IMG/VR virus record: IMGVR_UViG_3300042465_005696
Location: 1-24,158 of that record
Strand: one strand, 5' to 3'
DNA length: 24,158 nucleotides
DNA from: a virus
Positions within the stretch are counted from its first letter, which is position 1. Each line of letters opens with the position of its first letter. Both the position numbers and the translations under genes were made by a program. Below, one piece after another: positions 16,575 to 22,840 of this stretch. The notes under the pieces were generated by a model, which was given only the letters and a program-made list of their open reading frames with translations, was not told the origin of the DNA and did not search any database.

Positions 16575-16757
16575 TCAGGAAAGTGTTTGGGTGAAATCGA
16601 GGTCAGTCGAAACAGGCTCGGTCATTGCGGACGCCCAAGGTTTGACAGAGGTGACCTGGAATCCGTCGAGGGCGAGGGAGTCGAGGAGATCAGTGGCGAG
16701 GGAGTCGATGTCAGCGGAAGGGTCGATGTCGATGGCGACGAGAAATGTGCGGGTCAT
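16575..16757 (-). CDS. Small acidic hypothetical protein, 60 aa
   Basis: The product begins MTRTFLVAIDIDPSADIDSL and is rich in Asp, Ser, Leu and Thr. The apparent pattern is a beta-alpha-beta unit: FLVAIDID, then helix IDSLATDLLDSLALDG, then strand FQVTSVKPW. That looks like a small ferredoxin-like fold. It starts inside the stop of the upstream gene (ATGA), which supports translation. The family is not recognised. It lies between the Sak4-like/61-aa pair and the DUF669-type gene. Confidence 0.65.
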   Translation of the reverse strand: MTRTFLVAIDIDPSADIDSLATDLLDSLALDGFQVTSVKPWASAMTEPVSTDLDFTQTLS

Positions 16758-16939
16758 AGGGTTTTGATGTTATATTTGGATTTGAGGCTTTTCCAAACTA
16801 GCTCTTTAAAAGCTTTGAACTCTTTGCTGATTTGAGTGTTGTTAGCGATACGTTCAATATTTGCCAAGCTGCCTTGAAGCATAAAGCGTTCACCGTGATA
16901 GCGTTGTACTTCTTCTTGTCTGGGTGTGCGAGTTTTCAT
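16754..16939 (-). CDS. Small basic hypothetical protein, 61 aa
   Basis: A lysine- and arginine-rich helical protein (MKTRTPRQEEVQRYHGERFM, then FKAFKELVWKSLKSKYNIKTL). It has no recognised motif. ATGA overlaps link it to the Sak4-like ATPase before it and the 60-aa gene after it. Its basic helical character would suit a DNA-binding or ATPase-accessory protein, but that is only a guess from composition and place. Confidence 0.65.
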   Translation of the reverse strand: MKTRTPRQEEVQRYHGERFMLQGSLANIERIANNTQISKEFKAFKELVWKSLKSKYNIKTL

Positions 16940-17703
16940 TTGGAAAAGATAGCTTGGAGTTCAGAGACTTTGTCTGCGGAGAAGGATGTGCCGAGTTGGG
17001 CTGCGGATTTGAGGCCAAGAGCTTTGTCACGAGGTCCAGGAGAGGTGATGATCTTGCGCTCGGTTTTGGCAGTGGAGCCGACGCCGGTGGTGGTGACGTC
17101 GAGCAACCAGACCTCTTCAAACCATCCGGACATGATGTGTTTGAGATTGCCAGGAATGGCGAGGAAGTTGGTGAGGACTCCGGTGAGTTCTTCTTTGTCG
17201 ACGGTCATGTGGGCTTCGATGACGAGACGTTTGCCAGAAGACTTGAGCCAGAAGATTAGCTGGCGCATGATGGAACCGAAGGCTCCCCACTGTGCGAACT
17301 CGAACTTGGGGTCGATGGTTTTCTTGAAATCACCGAGCTTGGCGTTGGTCATTTTGTAGGTCTGGATGTAGGCCAGTTCGATGAGGGAGGAGAGGGAGGA
17401 GATGACGATGGTTTCGACTCGTGGATCGTTACAGGCTTCGAGGAGGAGTGATTGGACACGCTCCCATTGAAGTTCACGAGGGACAGGTTTGTCGTTTTCT
17501 CGGAGAGGTGTGTCGTAGAACCAGTCTTTGCCTAGGCGGTTTTGGGAAGAGAGGAAACGAACCGGGCCATTGAGATTATCATCACAGTCGAGGATAAATG
17601 GTTTGGGAAGCTGGAGAGAGACAGTGGTTTTACCTGAACCGGGTGGGCCGATGAGGAGGAAGGATTTTGGGAGGGAGGGGAGGAAGTCGGTGGAGGATTT
17701 CAT
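16936..17703 (-). CDS. Sak4-like RecA-fold ATPase (phage recombination), 255 aa
   Basis: A compact P-loop protein: Walker A GPPGSGKTT at 19-27, a strand PFILDCDDN at 35-43, a Walker B-like strand TIVISSLSSL at 98-107, and a late strand RLVIEAHMT near residue 165. Its size and pattern fit the phage nucleotide-binding AAA_24/Sak4 group of single-strand-annealing or RecA-like recombinases. A Cas4-like nuclease upstream and a DUF669-type protein downstream complete the known neighbourhood. It would anneal or pair ssDNA with ATP. Serine 102 stands where the Walker B aspartate is expected (typically 'vIDSls'), so hydrolysis may be weak or use another acid. The start directly follows the upstream TAA, with no SD. 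Confidence 0.8.
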   Translation of the reverse strand: MKSSTDFLPSLPKSFLLIGPPGSGKTTVSLQLPKPFILDCDDNLNGPVRFLSSQNRLGKDWFYDTPLRENDKPVPRELQWERVQSLLLEACNDPRVETIVISSLSSLIELAYIQTYKMTNAKLGDFKKTIDPKFEFAQWGAFGSIMRQLIFWLKSSGKRLVIEAHMTVDKEELTGVLTNFLAIPGNLKHIMSGWFEEVWLLDVTTTGVGSTAKTERKIITSPGPRDKALGLKSAAQLGTSFSADKVSELQAIFSK

Positions 17704-17898
17704 TTAGTCGCGTTGTTTGAAGTTGATAACTTCTGTTCTAAAAGCGTCGAATTGTTCCTGGGTTAAGAAGACATCGTGGAAGGTTTTGTTGTCATAAAAG
17801 GTAAGCATTACATCTTTTTCGTGACGCTTGCAGCCTACACAGTTTTTGTCATAGAGTGTAGGAGATTGTGTAAGGAAAATTTCAAGATATTGGTTCAT
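17704..17898 (-). CDS. Hypothetical protein with CxxC, 64 aa
   Basis: The protein begins MNQYLEIFLTQSPTLYDKNC and continues VGCKRHEKD, giving a C-x2-C pair at residues 20-23 followed by a His. This could bind a metal, although a second ligand pair is absent. The rest is polar with aromatic residues (TFYDNKTFHDVFLTQEQFD). It overlaps the upstream gene by ATGA, and its TAA directly abuts the start of the Sak4-like gene. The family is not recognised. Confidence 0.65.
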   Translation of the reverse strand: MNQYLEIFLTQSPTLYDKNCVGCKRHEKDVMLTFYDNKTFHDVFLTQEQFDAFRTEVINFKQRD

Positions 17899-18176
17899 TG
17901 TATAGCTTGGGAAAGTTGTCGGTTGAGTTCAGAGAGTTCAGCCAGCGCACGGGATGGGTCGGTGGGGAAGATGGTGAGGGCGCGTTGGTTTATGGTTAGG
18001 ATGTCGGAGTAGATGGAGTAGAGAATTTTTTTATCTTGCGGGGAGTAGTTGTGGGCCTCGCTGGTGGTGACAGCTTGGGCAGAGAGGCAGAGGATGGAAG
18101 TGTGGGTGTAGTGATGAGGGGAGGTTGGGCATACTGCGGTGGAGTGGGCAAGGACAGGGACGGAGAGGTGGATCAT
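17895..18176 (-). CDS. Hypothetical protein, 93 aa
   Basis: The first 40 residues are rich in Ser, Thr, His and Cys with no clear fold. The second half looks like two helices (SPQDKKILYSIYSDILTINQ and PSRALAELSELNRQLSQAIQ). ATGA overlaps at both ends support the frame. No motif is recognised. The odd first part could mean the real start is later, but no internal ATG offers a better junction. Confidence 0.55.
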   Translation of the reverse strand: MIHLSVPVLAHSTAVCPTSPHHYTHTSILCLSAQAVTTSEAHNYSPQDKKILYSIYSDILTINQRALTIFPTDPSRALAELSELNRQLSQAIQ

Positions 18177-18382
18177 TTTTGTGGGATGAAGTTTTTGAGG
18201 GAGTATCCTTTGGGAAGCTCGAAGTATTTGTCGCTGTGGATGTTGTGAGTCAGCCAGGTTTCACCGAGGAAAGTTATACCGCAGACTAGTTGTTTATCAG
18301 CGAATGCAATCCAGCGTTTGCCAAATAGCTTAGCGAGGAAGGGGAGTGGACGGTCGTCGATTATGTTGGCGGGGAGGATCAT
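18173..18382 (-). CDS. Hypothetical protein, 69 aa
   Basis: Sequence of mixed hydrophobic strands and polar turns (LPFLAKLFGKRWIAFADKQL, VCGITFLGETWLTHNIHSDK), consistent with a small all-beta domain. There is no catalytic motif. ATGA overlaps on both sides place it in the coupled chain right after the HAD-like gene. Family not recognised. Confidence 0.65.
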   Translation of the reverse strand: MILPANIIDDRPLPFLAKLFGKRWIAFADKQLVCGITFLGETWLTHNIHSDKYFELPKGYSLKNFIPQK

Positions 18383-18675
18383 AGGTCATCGGTGTTAGGT
18401 TCTTGAAGGAGACGCTGAGGTTCGATAGTCCCTGGCTCGTCGTCAATCCAGATGTCAACGGGGAATGGAACAGCATCACGTTTAAAGCCTAGGTCAGCGA
18501 AGAAGAGGGTGACAAATTCGGGGATGTGGAGACGGATGCGTTCTTCGTGAGAGAGTTCACAGCGGCGAGTGCATATGATGACCGTGTGACCGAGCTTGTT
18601 GGCTAGGTAGGCGAAGGAATTGAAGAGGGAAGTGTCTGCTGTCCAAGTTTTGTCGAGGTCGATGGAGATGGTCAT
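18379..18675 (-). CDS. Small HAD-superfamily phosphatase-like protein, 98 aa
   Basis: Haloacid-dehalogenase motifs are visible in order: motif I ISIDLDKTWTAD with nucleophile D6 and acid D8, motif II strand VIICTRR with T36, a candidate motif III lysine K65, and motif IV IWIDDEP with D78/D79. At 98 residues it has only the core Rossmannoid fold and no cap. In phages such proteins act on nucleotides or on 3'-phosphate DNA or RNA ends. Next to the nuclease gene, an end-healing or nucleotide-recycling job is plausible. The substrate cannot be told. All four motif positions are intact, so it may be active. Confidence 0.75.
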   Translation of the reverse strand: MTISIDLDKTWTADTSLFNSFAYLANKLGHTVIICTRRCELSHEERIRLHIPEFVTLFFADLGFKRDAVPFPVDIWIDDEPGTIEPQRLLQEPNTDDL

Positions 18676-19847
18676 ACAGGTTTCCAGGTGTTGTAGATAT
18701 AGTTATCTGAGTTCAACATGTCGAGTCGAGACTCAGGAGGGAGTGAGCACACGTCGAAGAAGGGGCATTTGCCATACTTGCCGATGCACCATTGGGTCTT
18801 ACGGGGGAAGAATTTGTTGGTGATATTGGCAAAGAGTTCTTCAACAAGAGCAAGGGCGTCAGTTTTGAATTCGGAAACGTGCCAGTCGTGGTAGTGGTAT
18901 TGACGGCGGAAAGGCTCGAAGGGTTTGGAGGTAGTGGGTTTGCCACTTTTTGTTACAGCAGCGACAGGTTTACGACAGGCGAGGACGTTGGCGAGGAAGC
19001 CTTTGATTGGTAGGTCAGGGAAAGCTGCCTTCATCGCGGAGAAGTATCCAGTTGGCTGCATGGCGATTTCAAACCCGTCGAAGAAATCTTGGGAGACTAT
19101 GGATGTGGTCTTGTGATCCACGACGTAGAGAGAGTCGTTGACGACGGCCAGCATGTCGATGATGCCTGTCCATTCGATGTGGACTTTGATGGTGCAAGTT
19201 GTTGACCATGCTCCTGCGGCAGCCGTTTGCTCCTCCATGTTTTGATCGTTTGTCAGTGTGCCATAACCCCAGGATTTGAACATCGAAATGGGTAATTCCA
19301 CTTTACCAAGAGGATAGGCGAAGGAGAATTCAACCAAGGGCTTGCCTTCGTGAACGTATGGGGTGAGAGTCTCGTCTTTGTAGTGGGTGATGTAGGAGTG
19401 GAAGGACTGGATCGCGTAGTCTGAGGTGCGATAGTCGGGGAAGAGGGAGGGAGGAGACTCAGCGAAGGTGGACTCGATGGCGGAGTAGCAGCGGGAGAGG
19501 AGAGCTTCGGCGGTGAGAGTGAATGTTCCTGGAGAAGTAACACCAAATACTGCTGGAGTTAGATCGTCATAGACTGTGCGACCGACCTTGGTTTTATTTC
19601 GATACCAGACTTCAAGTCCTGCGTGGATAGCTGCGCCGAAGGTTAGTGCTGAACGGCTTCCACCTTGACGGGAGTGGATGAGTTTGTATTCTGCTGAACG
19701 GTTACATCCGAGGAGAGATTCGATTGAGGACCAGTCAACGCGGAATAGGAGAGAGCCGTCAGGCTGCCAGTGGAAGAGCTTGCGAATGGGAAGAGCTGGG
19801 GTGTTCGCTGCTGGGCGCGATGGGCCGGAGAGGTTTAGGGAGATCAT
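18672..19847 (-). CDS. Cas4/RecB-like PD-(D/E)XK nuclease with probable Fe-S cluster, 391 aa
   Basis: The nuclease core reads H75 (LTFGAAIHAGLE), E173, D231 (WTGIIDML), the (D/E)XK element D244-H-K246 (VVDHKTT), and the QxxxY motif Q264-Y268. Cys48 (LLGCNR) and a C-terminal trio C354, C361 and C367 are placed like the four cysteines that hold the 4Fe-4S cluster in Cas4 and AddB. It probably resects DNA ends to feed the Sak4-like recombinase; no CRISPR array or other Cas gene is in the window. A GTG start at 19871 is possible, but the ATG at 19847 gives a more sensible N-terminus. The downstream HAD-like gene overlaps by ATGA. Confidence 0.87.
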   Translation of the reverse strand: MISLNLSGPSRPAANTPALPIRKLFHWQPDGSLLFRVDWSSIESLLGCNRSAEYKLIHSRQGGSRSALTFGAAIHAGLEVWYRNKTKVGRTVYDDLTPAVFGVTSPGTFTLTAEALLSRCYSAIESTFAESPPSLFPDYRTSDYAIQSFHSYITHYKDETLTPYVHEGKPLVEFSFAYPLGKVELPISMFKSWGYGTLTNDQNMEEQTAAAGAWSTTCTIKVHIEWTGIIDMLAVVNDSLYVVDHKTTSIVSQDFFDGFEIAMQPTGYFSAMKAAFPDLPIKGFLANVLACRKPVAAVTKSGKPTTSKPFEPFRRQYHYHDWHVSEFKTDALALVEELFANITNKFFPRKTQWCIGKYGKCPFFDVCSLPPESRLDMLNSDNYIYNTWKPV

Positions 19848-20022
19848 AGTTGGTGATGATGGTGGAGGCACAGGGAGAGATGACTGGAGTGTTGGGAGGA
19901 AGGGTGATTAGGCGAGAATAGGAGAATGGTCCTGTGATATGGATCGTAGTGCAATGGGAGGAGATGCGGACACGAGCGATACAGAGGAAAAGTTCGAAGA
20001 GGTAGTTGGAATACGATTTCAT
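19759..20022 (-). CDS. Possible small protein overlapping the nuclease start, 87 aa
   Basis: This frame starts at an ATG two bases after the previous stop (MKSYSNYLFELFLCIARVRI). It runs into the nuclease gene for 89 bases in a different frame and ends in a Ser/Pro/Ala-rich tail. The first 50 residues look protein-like, with hydrophobic and strand-like segments. Such a long overlap is out of keeping with the 4-base overlaps elsewhere. Either the gene is real with a long overlap, or a frameshift or sequence error joins it differently. It fills 175 bases that would otherwise be empty. Confidence 0.5.
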   Translation of the reverse strand: MKSYSNYLFELFLCIARVRISSHCTTIHITGPFSYSRLITLPPNTPVISPCASTIITNYDLPKPLRPIAPSSEHPSSSHSQALPLAA

Positions 20023-20024
20023 CG

Positions 20025-20261
20025 TCAGCACAGGTGAGAGATGTCAGTTAGCTGGTCGGAGGTTTTCTTCTGTTTGCCAGAGAGGATTTTAGCGTTGACA
20101 GTCTTGGATTTCTTTCTCTCCGATGGGGCGACTCGGGATGCGCGGGTAGTGAGGATGAAAGCTTCGAGCTCTTTGTCGTTCATGTCGGAGACTTCCTTGC
20201 CAACGATCTCATGGAAGGGAACGTCGGTGTAAAGGTGTTGGAGATGGTTTGAGGATTCCAT
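20025..20261 (-). CDS. Hypothetical protein, 78 aa
   Basis: The first half is acidic and helical (FHEIVGKEVSDMNDKELEAF). The second half is strongly basic (RASRVAPSERKKSKTVNAK, then LSGKQKKT). A DNA- or RNA-binding tail is possible from composition alone. The gene starts three bases after the preceding stop, and the next frame starts two bases after its own stop. Family not recognised. Confidence 0.65.
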   Translation of the reverse strand: MESSNHLQHLYTDVPFHEIVGKEVSDMNDKELEAFILTTRASRVAPSERKKSKTVNAKILSGKQKKTSDQLTDISHLC

Positions 20262-20264
20262 GGG

Positions 20265-20534
20265 TTAGAATTTGAAGTCGAGGTTGGAGATCATCTTGTT
20301 GAAGCGCTCGTTGTTGGAGGCTTCGATTTCGGTGGATTCAGCGAGCGGGAGCTGGGACTTGGCAGCCTGCATGAAGTGGTAGAAGAGGGTAGCACAGATG
20401 GCATCGACCGAGCCGAAGGTTGAGAAGCGGAATTTGAAATCTTGGAAGTCTTGGGTGGAGGCGTCAAAGCAGATTTCTCGATTGCGGGTTTGAGCGAGCT
20501 TGTAAGGGGACTGAGGTTTTGGGTTTTCGTTCAT
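20265..20534 (-). CDS. Hypothetical protein, 89 aa
   Basis: The start at 20534 overlaps the stop of the preceding 167-aa gene as ATGA. The protein starts with a Pro/Gln-rich segment, has an aromatic stretch (DFQDFKFRFSTFGSVDAICA), then a helix (LFYHFMQAAKSQLPLAEST), and ends NLDFKF. No motif is recognised. A helix containing FYHFMQAA is suggestive of a small helical accessory protein. Nothing more can be said from sequence. Confidence 0.65.
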   Translation of the reverse strand: MNENPKPQSPYKLAQTRNREICFDASTQDFQDFKFRFSTFGSVDAICATLFYHFMQAAKSQLPLAESTEIEASNNERFNKMISNLDFKF

Positions 20535-21034
20535 AGTATTGTGAATGAACCATCGGGGTTAGGGATTAGTTCGACGTTGGGGTAGTGGTCGGGGAGAGTA
20601 GGTGGGACGGTGAAGTTGTGGATGGTTAGGGGGACGGGAAGATGGTCGAAGTTTTTAAGGTGGAGGACAGCGTGCAGGGTGGTGGGATTGGAGCAGTCGA
20701 TTGGTGGAATGGCGAGAGTGGGAGCGGACTCGGAGCCGATGGTTACTGAGCCACGAGGTGTGTGGGAACGACGAGGGCCGACGTAGATGGTTCCGTCTGG
20801 GTCTTCGGAGAAGACAAAGGCGCGCTGGAGGAGGAGAGCTTGGTCATGCGGGAGGATGGTGGAGAGGGTGGGGTTGGAGCAAAAGAGCCGGAGAGCTTTT
20901 TGGAGAGATTGACGGACGGTGGAGGGAGCTTTGCCGGAGCAATAGATTTTAGAGGGTTGAGGATAACGGGAGAAGATTTGCTGGATAGCAGGCTCCCAAG
21001 GGGTGAATAGGTGTTGGTTTGGGTGTTGGTGCAT
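20531..21034 (-). CDS. Hypothetical protein, 167 aa
   Basis: The N-terminus is polar (MHQHPNQHLFTPWEPAIQQI). A helical part follows with STVRQSLQKALRLF. The later two thirds are rich in Pro and Thr with beta-strand patterns (GTIYVGPRRSHTPRGSVTIG, VPLTIHNFTVPPTLP) and end NPDGSFTIL. No catalytic motif is visible and the family is not recognised. It is the first gene after the 550-bp island. Its ATG overlaps, on the opposite strand, a plus-strand ATG at 21033. The leader shows no SD. Confidence 0.65.
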   Translation of the reverse strand: MHQHPNQHLFTPWEPAIQQIFSRYPQPSKIYCSGKAPSTVRQSLQKALRLFCSNPTLSTILPHDQALLLQRAFVFSEDPDGTIYVGPRRSHTPRGSVTIGSESAPTLAIPPIDCSNPTTLHAVLHLKNFDHLPVPLTIHNFTVPPTLPDHYPNVELIPNPDGSFTIL

Positions 21035-21317
21035 GGGAAAGAGTGAAGTCTTGCAGGATTCTCACCTGCCGCCCCATTGGGAGTGGCTGCACGACATCTT
21101 TCAACCGGACGCTTACCGGCTCGAAGACTTCAAATTAATGCCCGTCGTTACAGTGACGGAGCCGAGGCTGGAAGGTTCGGGACTTTTTAACGAGCAAGAG
21201 CCTACAATTCGCTCGGAATGCAGCAAGACCTTAACGCAGTTACTGGCTCAATGGCTCACGGCTTTATTTGATACTGAAGTTAAGCTACTCCGTCCGTCCC
21301 TTTGTCCAGTGGGATAG
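21033..21317 (+). CDS. Doubtful plus-strand open frame in the island, 94 aa
   Basis: An ATG at 21033 opens 94 codons on the plus strand, against the direction of every neighbour. The start reads MGKSEVLQDSHLPPHWEWLH and the end reads LLRPSLCPVG. Its composition is fairly protein-like, but the same DNA is full of inverted repeats, there is no RBS, and the other plus frames nearby look equally protein-like further on. No family is recognised. It may be a small divergent gene, the remnant of one, or chance inside an RNA gene. It is recorded because nothing better is known for this DNA. Confidence 0.25.
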   Translation: MGKSEVLQDSHLPPHWEWLHDIFQPDAYRLEDFKLMPVVTVTEPRLEGSGLFNEQEPTIRSECSKTLTQLLAQWLTALFDTEVKLLRPSLCPVG

Positions 21318-21586
21318 GCAAGTCTCTGGCACCGACTGGTTACGGTGTCCTTGTTCGGCAAGGAGTTTGGTGAGGAGACCCTCAAATCAACACACTGGTC
21401 AGGTCGCTCACCAAGAAATTACCTATGAAGTCACCGCAAGCGGATATTACGTTCACAGCATCTTTGTCCGTGCCCTCACTGCAATGTGCTGATTTGAAAG
21501 TGGGTAGTTTAATGACTTGCCCAGGTCATTTGTTTTGAGGAAATCACTAGCGTAGTTTAAAACCCTACTGTTACCCTCAATTCAAA
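21035..21586. other. 550-bp island without confident gene; many inverted repeats, possible structured RNA
   Basis: No minus-strand frame of useful length exists here. Perfect or near-perfect stems are: 21044-21052 with 21124-21132 (9 bp, enclosing GCAGG/CCTGC at 21053-21069 and CCGG/CCGG at 21105-21119); 21142-21148 with 21153-21159; 21191-21195 with 21211-21215; 21328-21334 with 21343-21349 (7 bp, one G-U); 21349-21353 with 21359-21363; 21367-21374 with 21407-21414 (8 bp, with inner GACC/GGTC); and 21511-21518 with 21523-21530. The plus strand is C-rich over G here, the reverse of the flanks. A large structured phage RNA of the GOLLD or ROOL kind, or imported DNA, would fit. No known RNA family was recognised. 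Confidence 0.5.
21511..21536 (+). terminator. Possible plus-strand terminator closing the island
   Basis: AATGACTT (21511-21518) and AGGTCATT (21523-21530) can form an 8-bp stem with one G-U pair around a 4-base GCCC loop, followed by TGTTTT. The stem is AT-rich and the T-run is interrupted, so it is a weak candidate. If used, it would end a plus-strand transcript of about 500 bases that covers the inverted repeats of the island. Confidence 0.35.
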
Positions 21587-22243
21587 TTACACCAACCCAG
21601 CTGGAATCTCCAGCTTGCGACGCTTCTCGTCGATTTCCAGCGCGCGGGCAATGCCGTCTTCGGTAAAGCCGCCGAGGTTGTCGAAGTTGTAGCCTGGGTT
21701 GGAGGCAGACCACTTGGCCGCGAAGCCTTCGGCAGTAACTGGGTTGCCGTCGGAACCGAGTGCACCAGCTTCTGCCATAGCGAGGATTCGCTTGGCGAGA
21801 GAGTAGAACGCGGCATCTGGCTCGGCTTCTTCTTCTTCCTTGAGGACTTCAAAAGGAATAGTGTCGGCGACACGCTGGGCGAGGACGAGGTAATCGGTTT
21901 CGGAGATAGCCGGAGCGATGTAGTCGGTGTCTTCGGGGTTGCCGCGACCGTTCACGCAGAGCTTGATGTAGTCACCCTCGGTGATGAGGATGTCGACAGT
22001 GTCACCCGCGCGGTTTTTCTTCTGCTTGCCGGTGGATGGGATCGCGAGGCCAGTAGTGGCGACGAGTTCTTGGACTACGGCTTTGCGCTGCTTGTTATTC
22101 CAGCCTTGGTAGAGACAGTGTTTGATAGTGCAGTGCCGAACGTCGGCTGGATTGGACATGGCAATCAGGTCTTCCAGAGTGGCGGGAACCATGAGGGTGA
22201 CTTGTGCGCCGAGGGTTTTGTTTGTGTAAGGAACGAGGTTCAT
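21587..22243 (-). CDS. Hypothetical early protein, 218 aa
   Basis: The product starts MNLVPYTNKTLGAQVTLMVP. A first domain (to about residue 70) is helical with LEDLIAMSNPADV and several Cys/His residues (RHCTIKHCLYQGW). A glutamate run (EEEEAEPD) lies near residue 140, and the C-terminal part is Ala-rich and helical. No known motif is visible and the family is not recognised. An AC-rich, SD-less leader and a promoter-like spacer precede it, so it may be made early and in quantity. The structured island lies just downstream of its TAA. Confidence 0.75.
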   Translation of the reverse strand: MNLVPYTNKTLGAQVTLMVPATLEDLIAMSNPADVRHCTIKHCLYQGWNNKQRKAVVQELVATTGLAIPSTGKQKKNRAGDTVDILITEGDYIKLCVNGRGNPEDTDYIAPAISETDYLVLAQRVADTIPFEVLKEEEEAEPDAAFYSLAKRILAMAEAGALGSDGNPVTAEGFAAKWSASNPGYNFDNLGGFTEDGIARALEIDEKRRKLEIPAGLV

Positions 22244-22441
22244 TATGTTGGTTTGATGTTTGTTTGTTTTGGTTTTGCCAGCATTTGCTGGAAAGGTTTT
22301 GCGTTTGAGGCAAGGTTGAAAGATAGCAGGAAGGGGGAAAAGTGCAAGGGGTTTTTGCCCTTAGGGTGTTATAAATTCCATAAGAGGTATTTGTTAAAAT
22401 CTCAAACTGGTTGGTCAGTGGGAGTGACGGAGGCTTTTGGT
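22244..22441 (-). promoter_or_regulatory. Intergenic control region: promoter candidates, two inverted repeats, AC-rich leader
   Basis: On the minus strand, TTAACA (22397-22392) and TATAAC (22373-22368) are 18 bases apart and resemble a sigma70 promoter. A weaker TTGCAC/TATCTT pair lies at 22347-22320 with a 16-base spacer. AAGGG-N7-CCCTT at 22346-22362 and CCAGC-ATTT-GCTGG at 22278-22291 are inverted repeats that could be operators or 5'-UTR hairpins. The last 30 bases before the ATG are AACAAACA-rich with no SD. It is the largest minus-strand spacer outside the island and a likely site of transcription start. Confidence 0.4.
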
Positions 22442-22840
22442 TTATGATGCTCGATTTAGATATTTGCGCAGCTTCCATGTGAACGTGGCTGCCAGCTTAG
22501 AGCTTATCCTGGGCTGCTTGAGATCCTTTTCCTCAAGGGTGATCGTGACTTCCTCGTCATCAAGCAAATAGGAGTGTGTGACTTTTTGCCAACTGAACTT
22601 AAATCCCTTCTTCTCAGCACACTGTTTTATCTCATTAGAGTGGGTGTGCAAAGCGGATACAGGTATATCTTTTCGGGCAATATCCAGAAAGTCCAGAAAA
22701 GCATGCCAGGGTGCAGGAGTTGCAAACCTTCGAACGTCGAGAGTGAACTGAAAAGTGTGGACTACTGCGGGACGGGAGATGGTTTTCGGCGGTATTGCCG
22801 GAACACGGCGGAACTTGAAGGCTCGTGGGTAGCGGGTCAT
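22442..22840 (-). CDS. Hypothetical protein, 132 aa
   Basis: The start at 22840 is chosen because it overlaps the upstream stop as ATGA; the frame is open 14 codons further. The protein begins MTRYPRAFKFRRVPAIPPKT and has strand-rich segments (VVHTFQFTLDVRRFATP, KVTHSYLLDDEEVTITLEEK) around a helical middle. It ends in a basic ATFTWKLRKYLNRAS. The pattern suggests a compact alpha/beta domain of unknown job. The family is not recognised. Confidence 0.7.
   Translation of the reverse strand: MTRYPRAFKFRRVPAIPPKTISRPAVVHTFQFTLDVRRFATPAPWHAFLDFLDIARKDIPVSALHTHSNEIKQCAEKKGFKFSWQKVTHSYLLDDEEVTITLEEKDLKQPRISSKLAATFTWKLRKYLNRAS

Noticed and set aside
18672-19847. CRISPR-associated Cas4
   Set aside because: The motifs fit Cas4/RecB nucleases, but no repeats, spacers or other cas genes are present; the neighbours are phage recombination genes.
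21040-21110. Cobalamin-riboswitch-like core on the minus strand (GGTGAGAATCC)
   Set aside because: The short word resembles the B12 core, but the following conserved GCCCGC-ACTG segment is absent and no B12-related gene follows.
21040-21135. Ordinary tRNA gene
   Set aside because: Acceptor- and T-arm-like stems exist, but the T loop lacks TTC and no 7-base anticodon loop can be drawn.
22095-22478. 127-codon minus frame across the 22.3-kb spacer
   Set aside because: It overlaps the 218-aa and 132-aa genes out of phase, is Ser/Gln/Asn-rich without pattern, and covers the promoter-like spacer.
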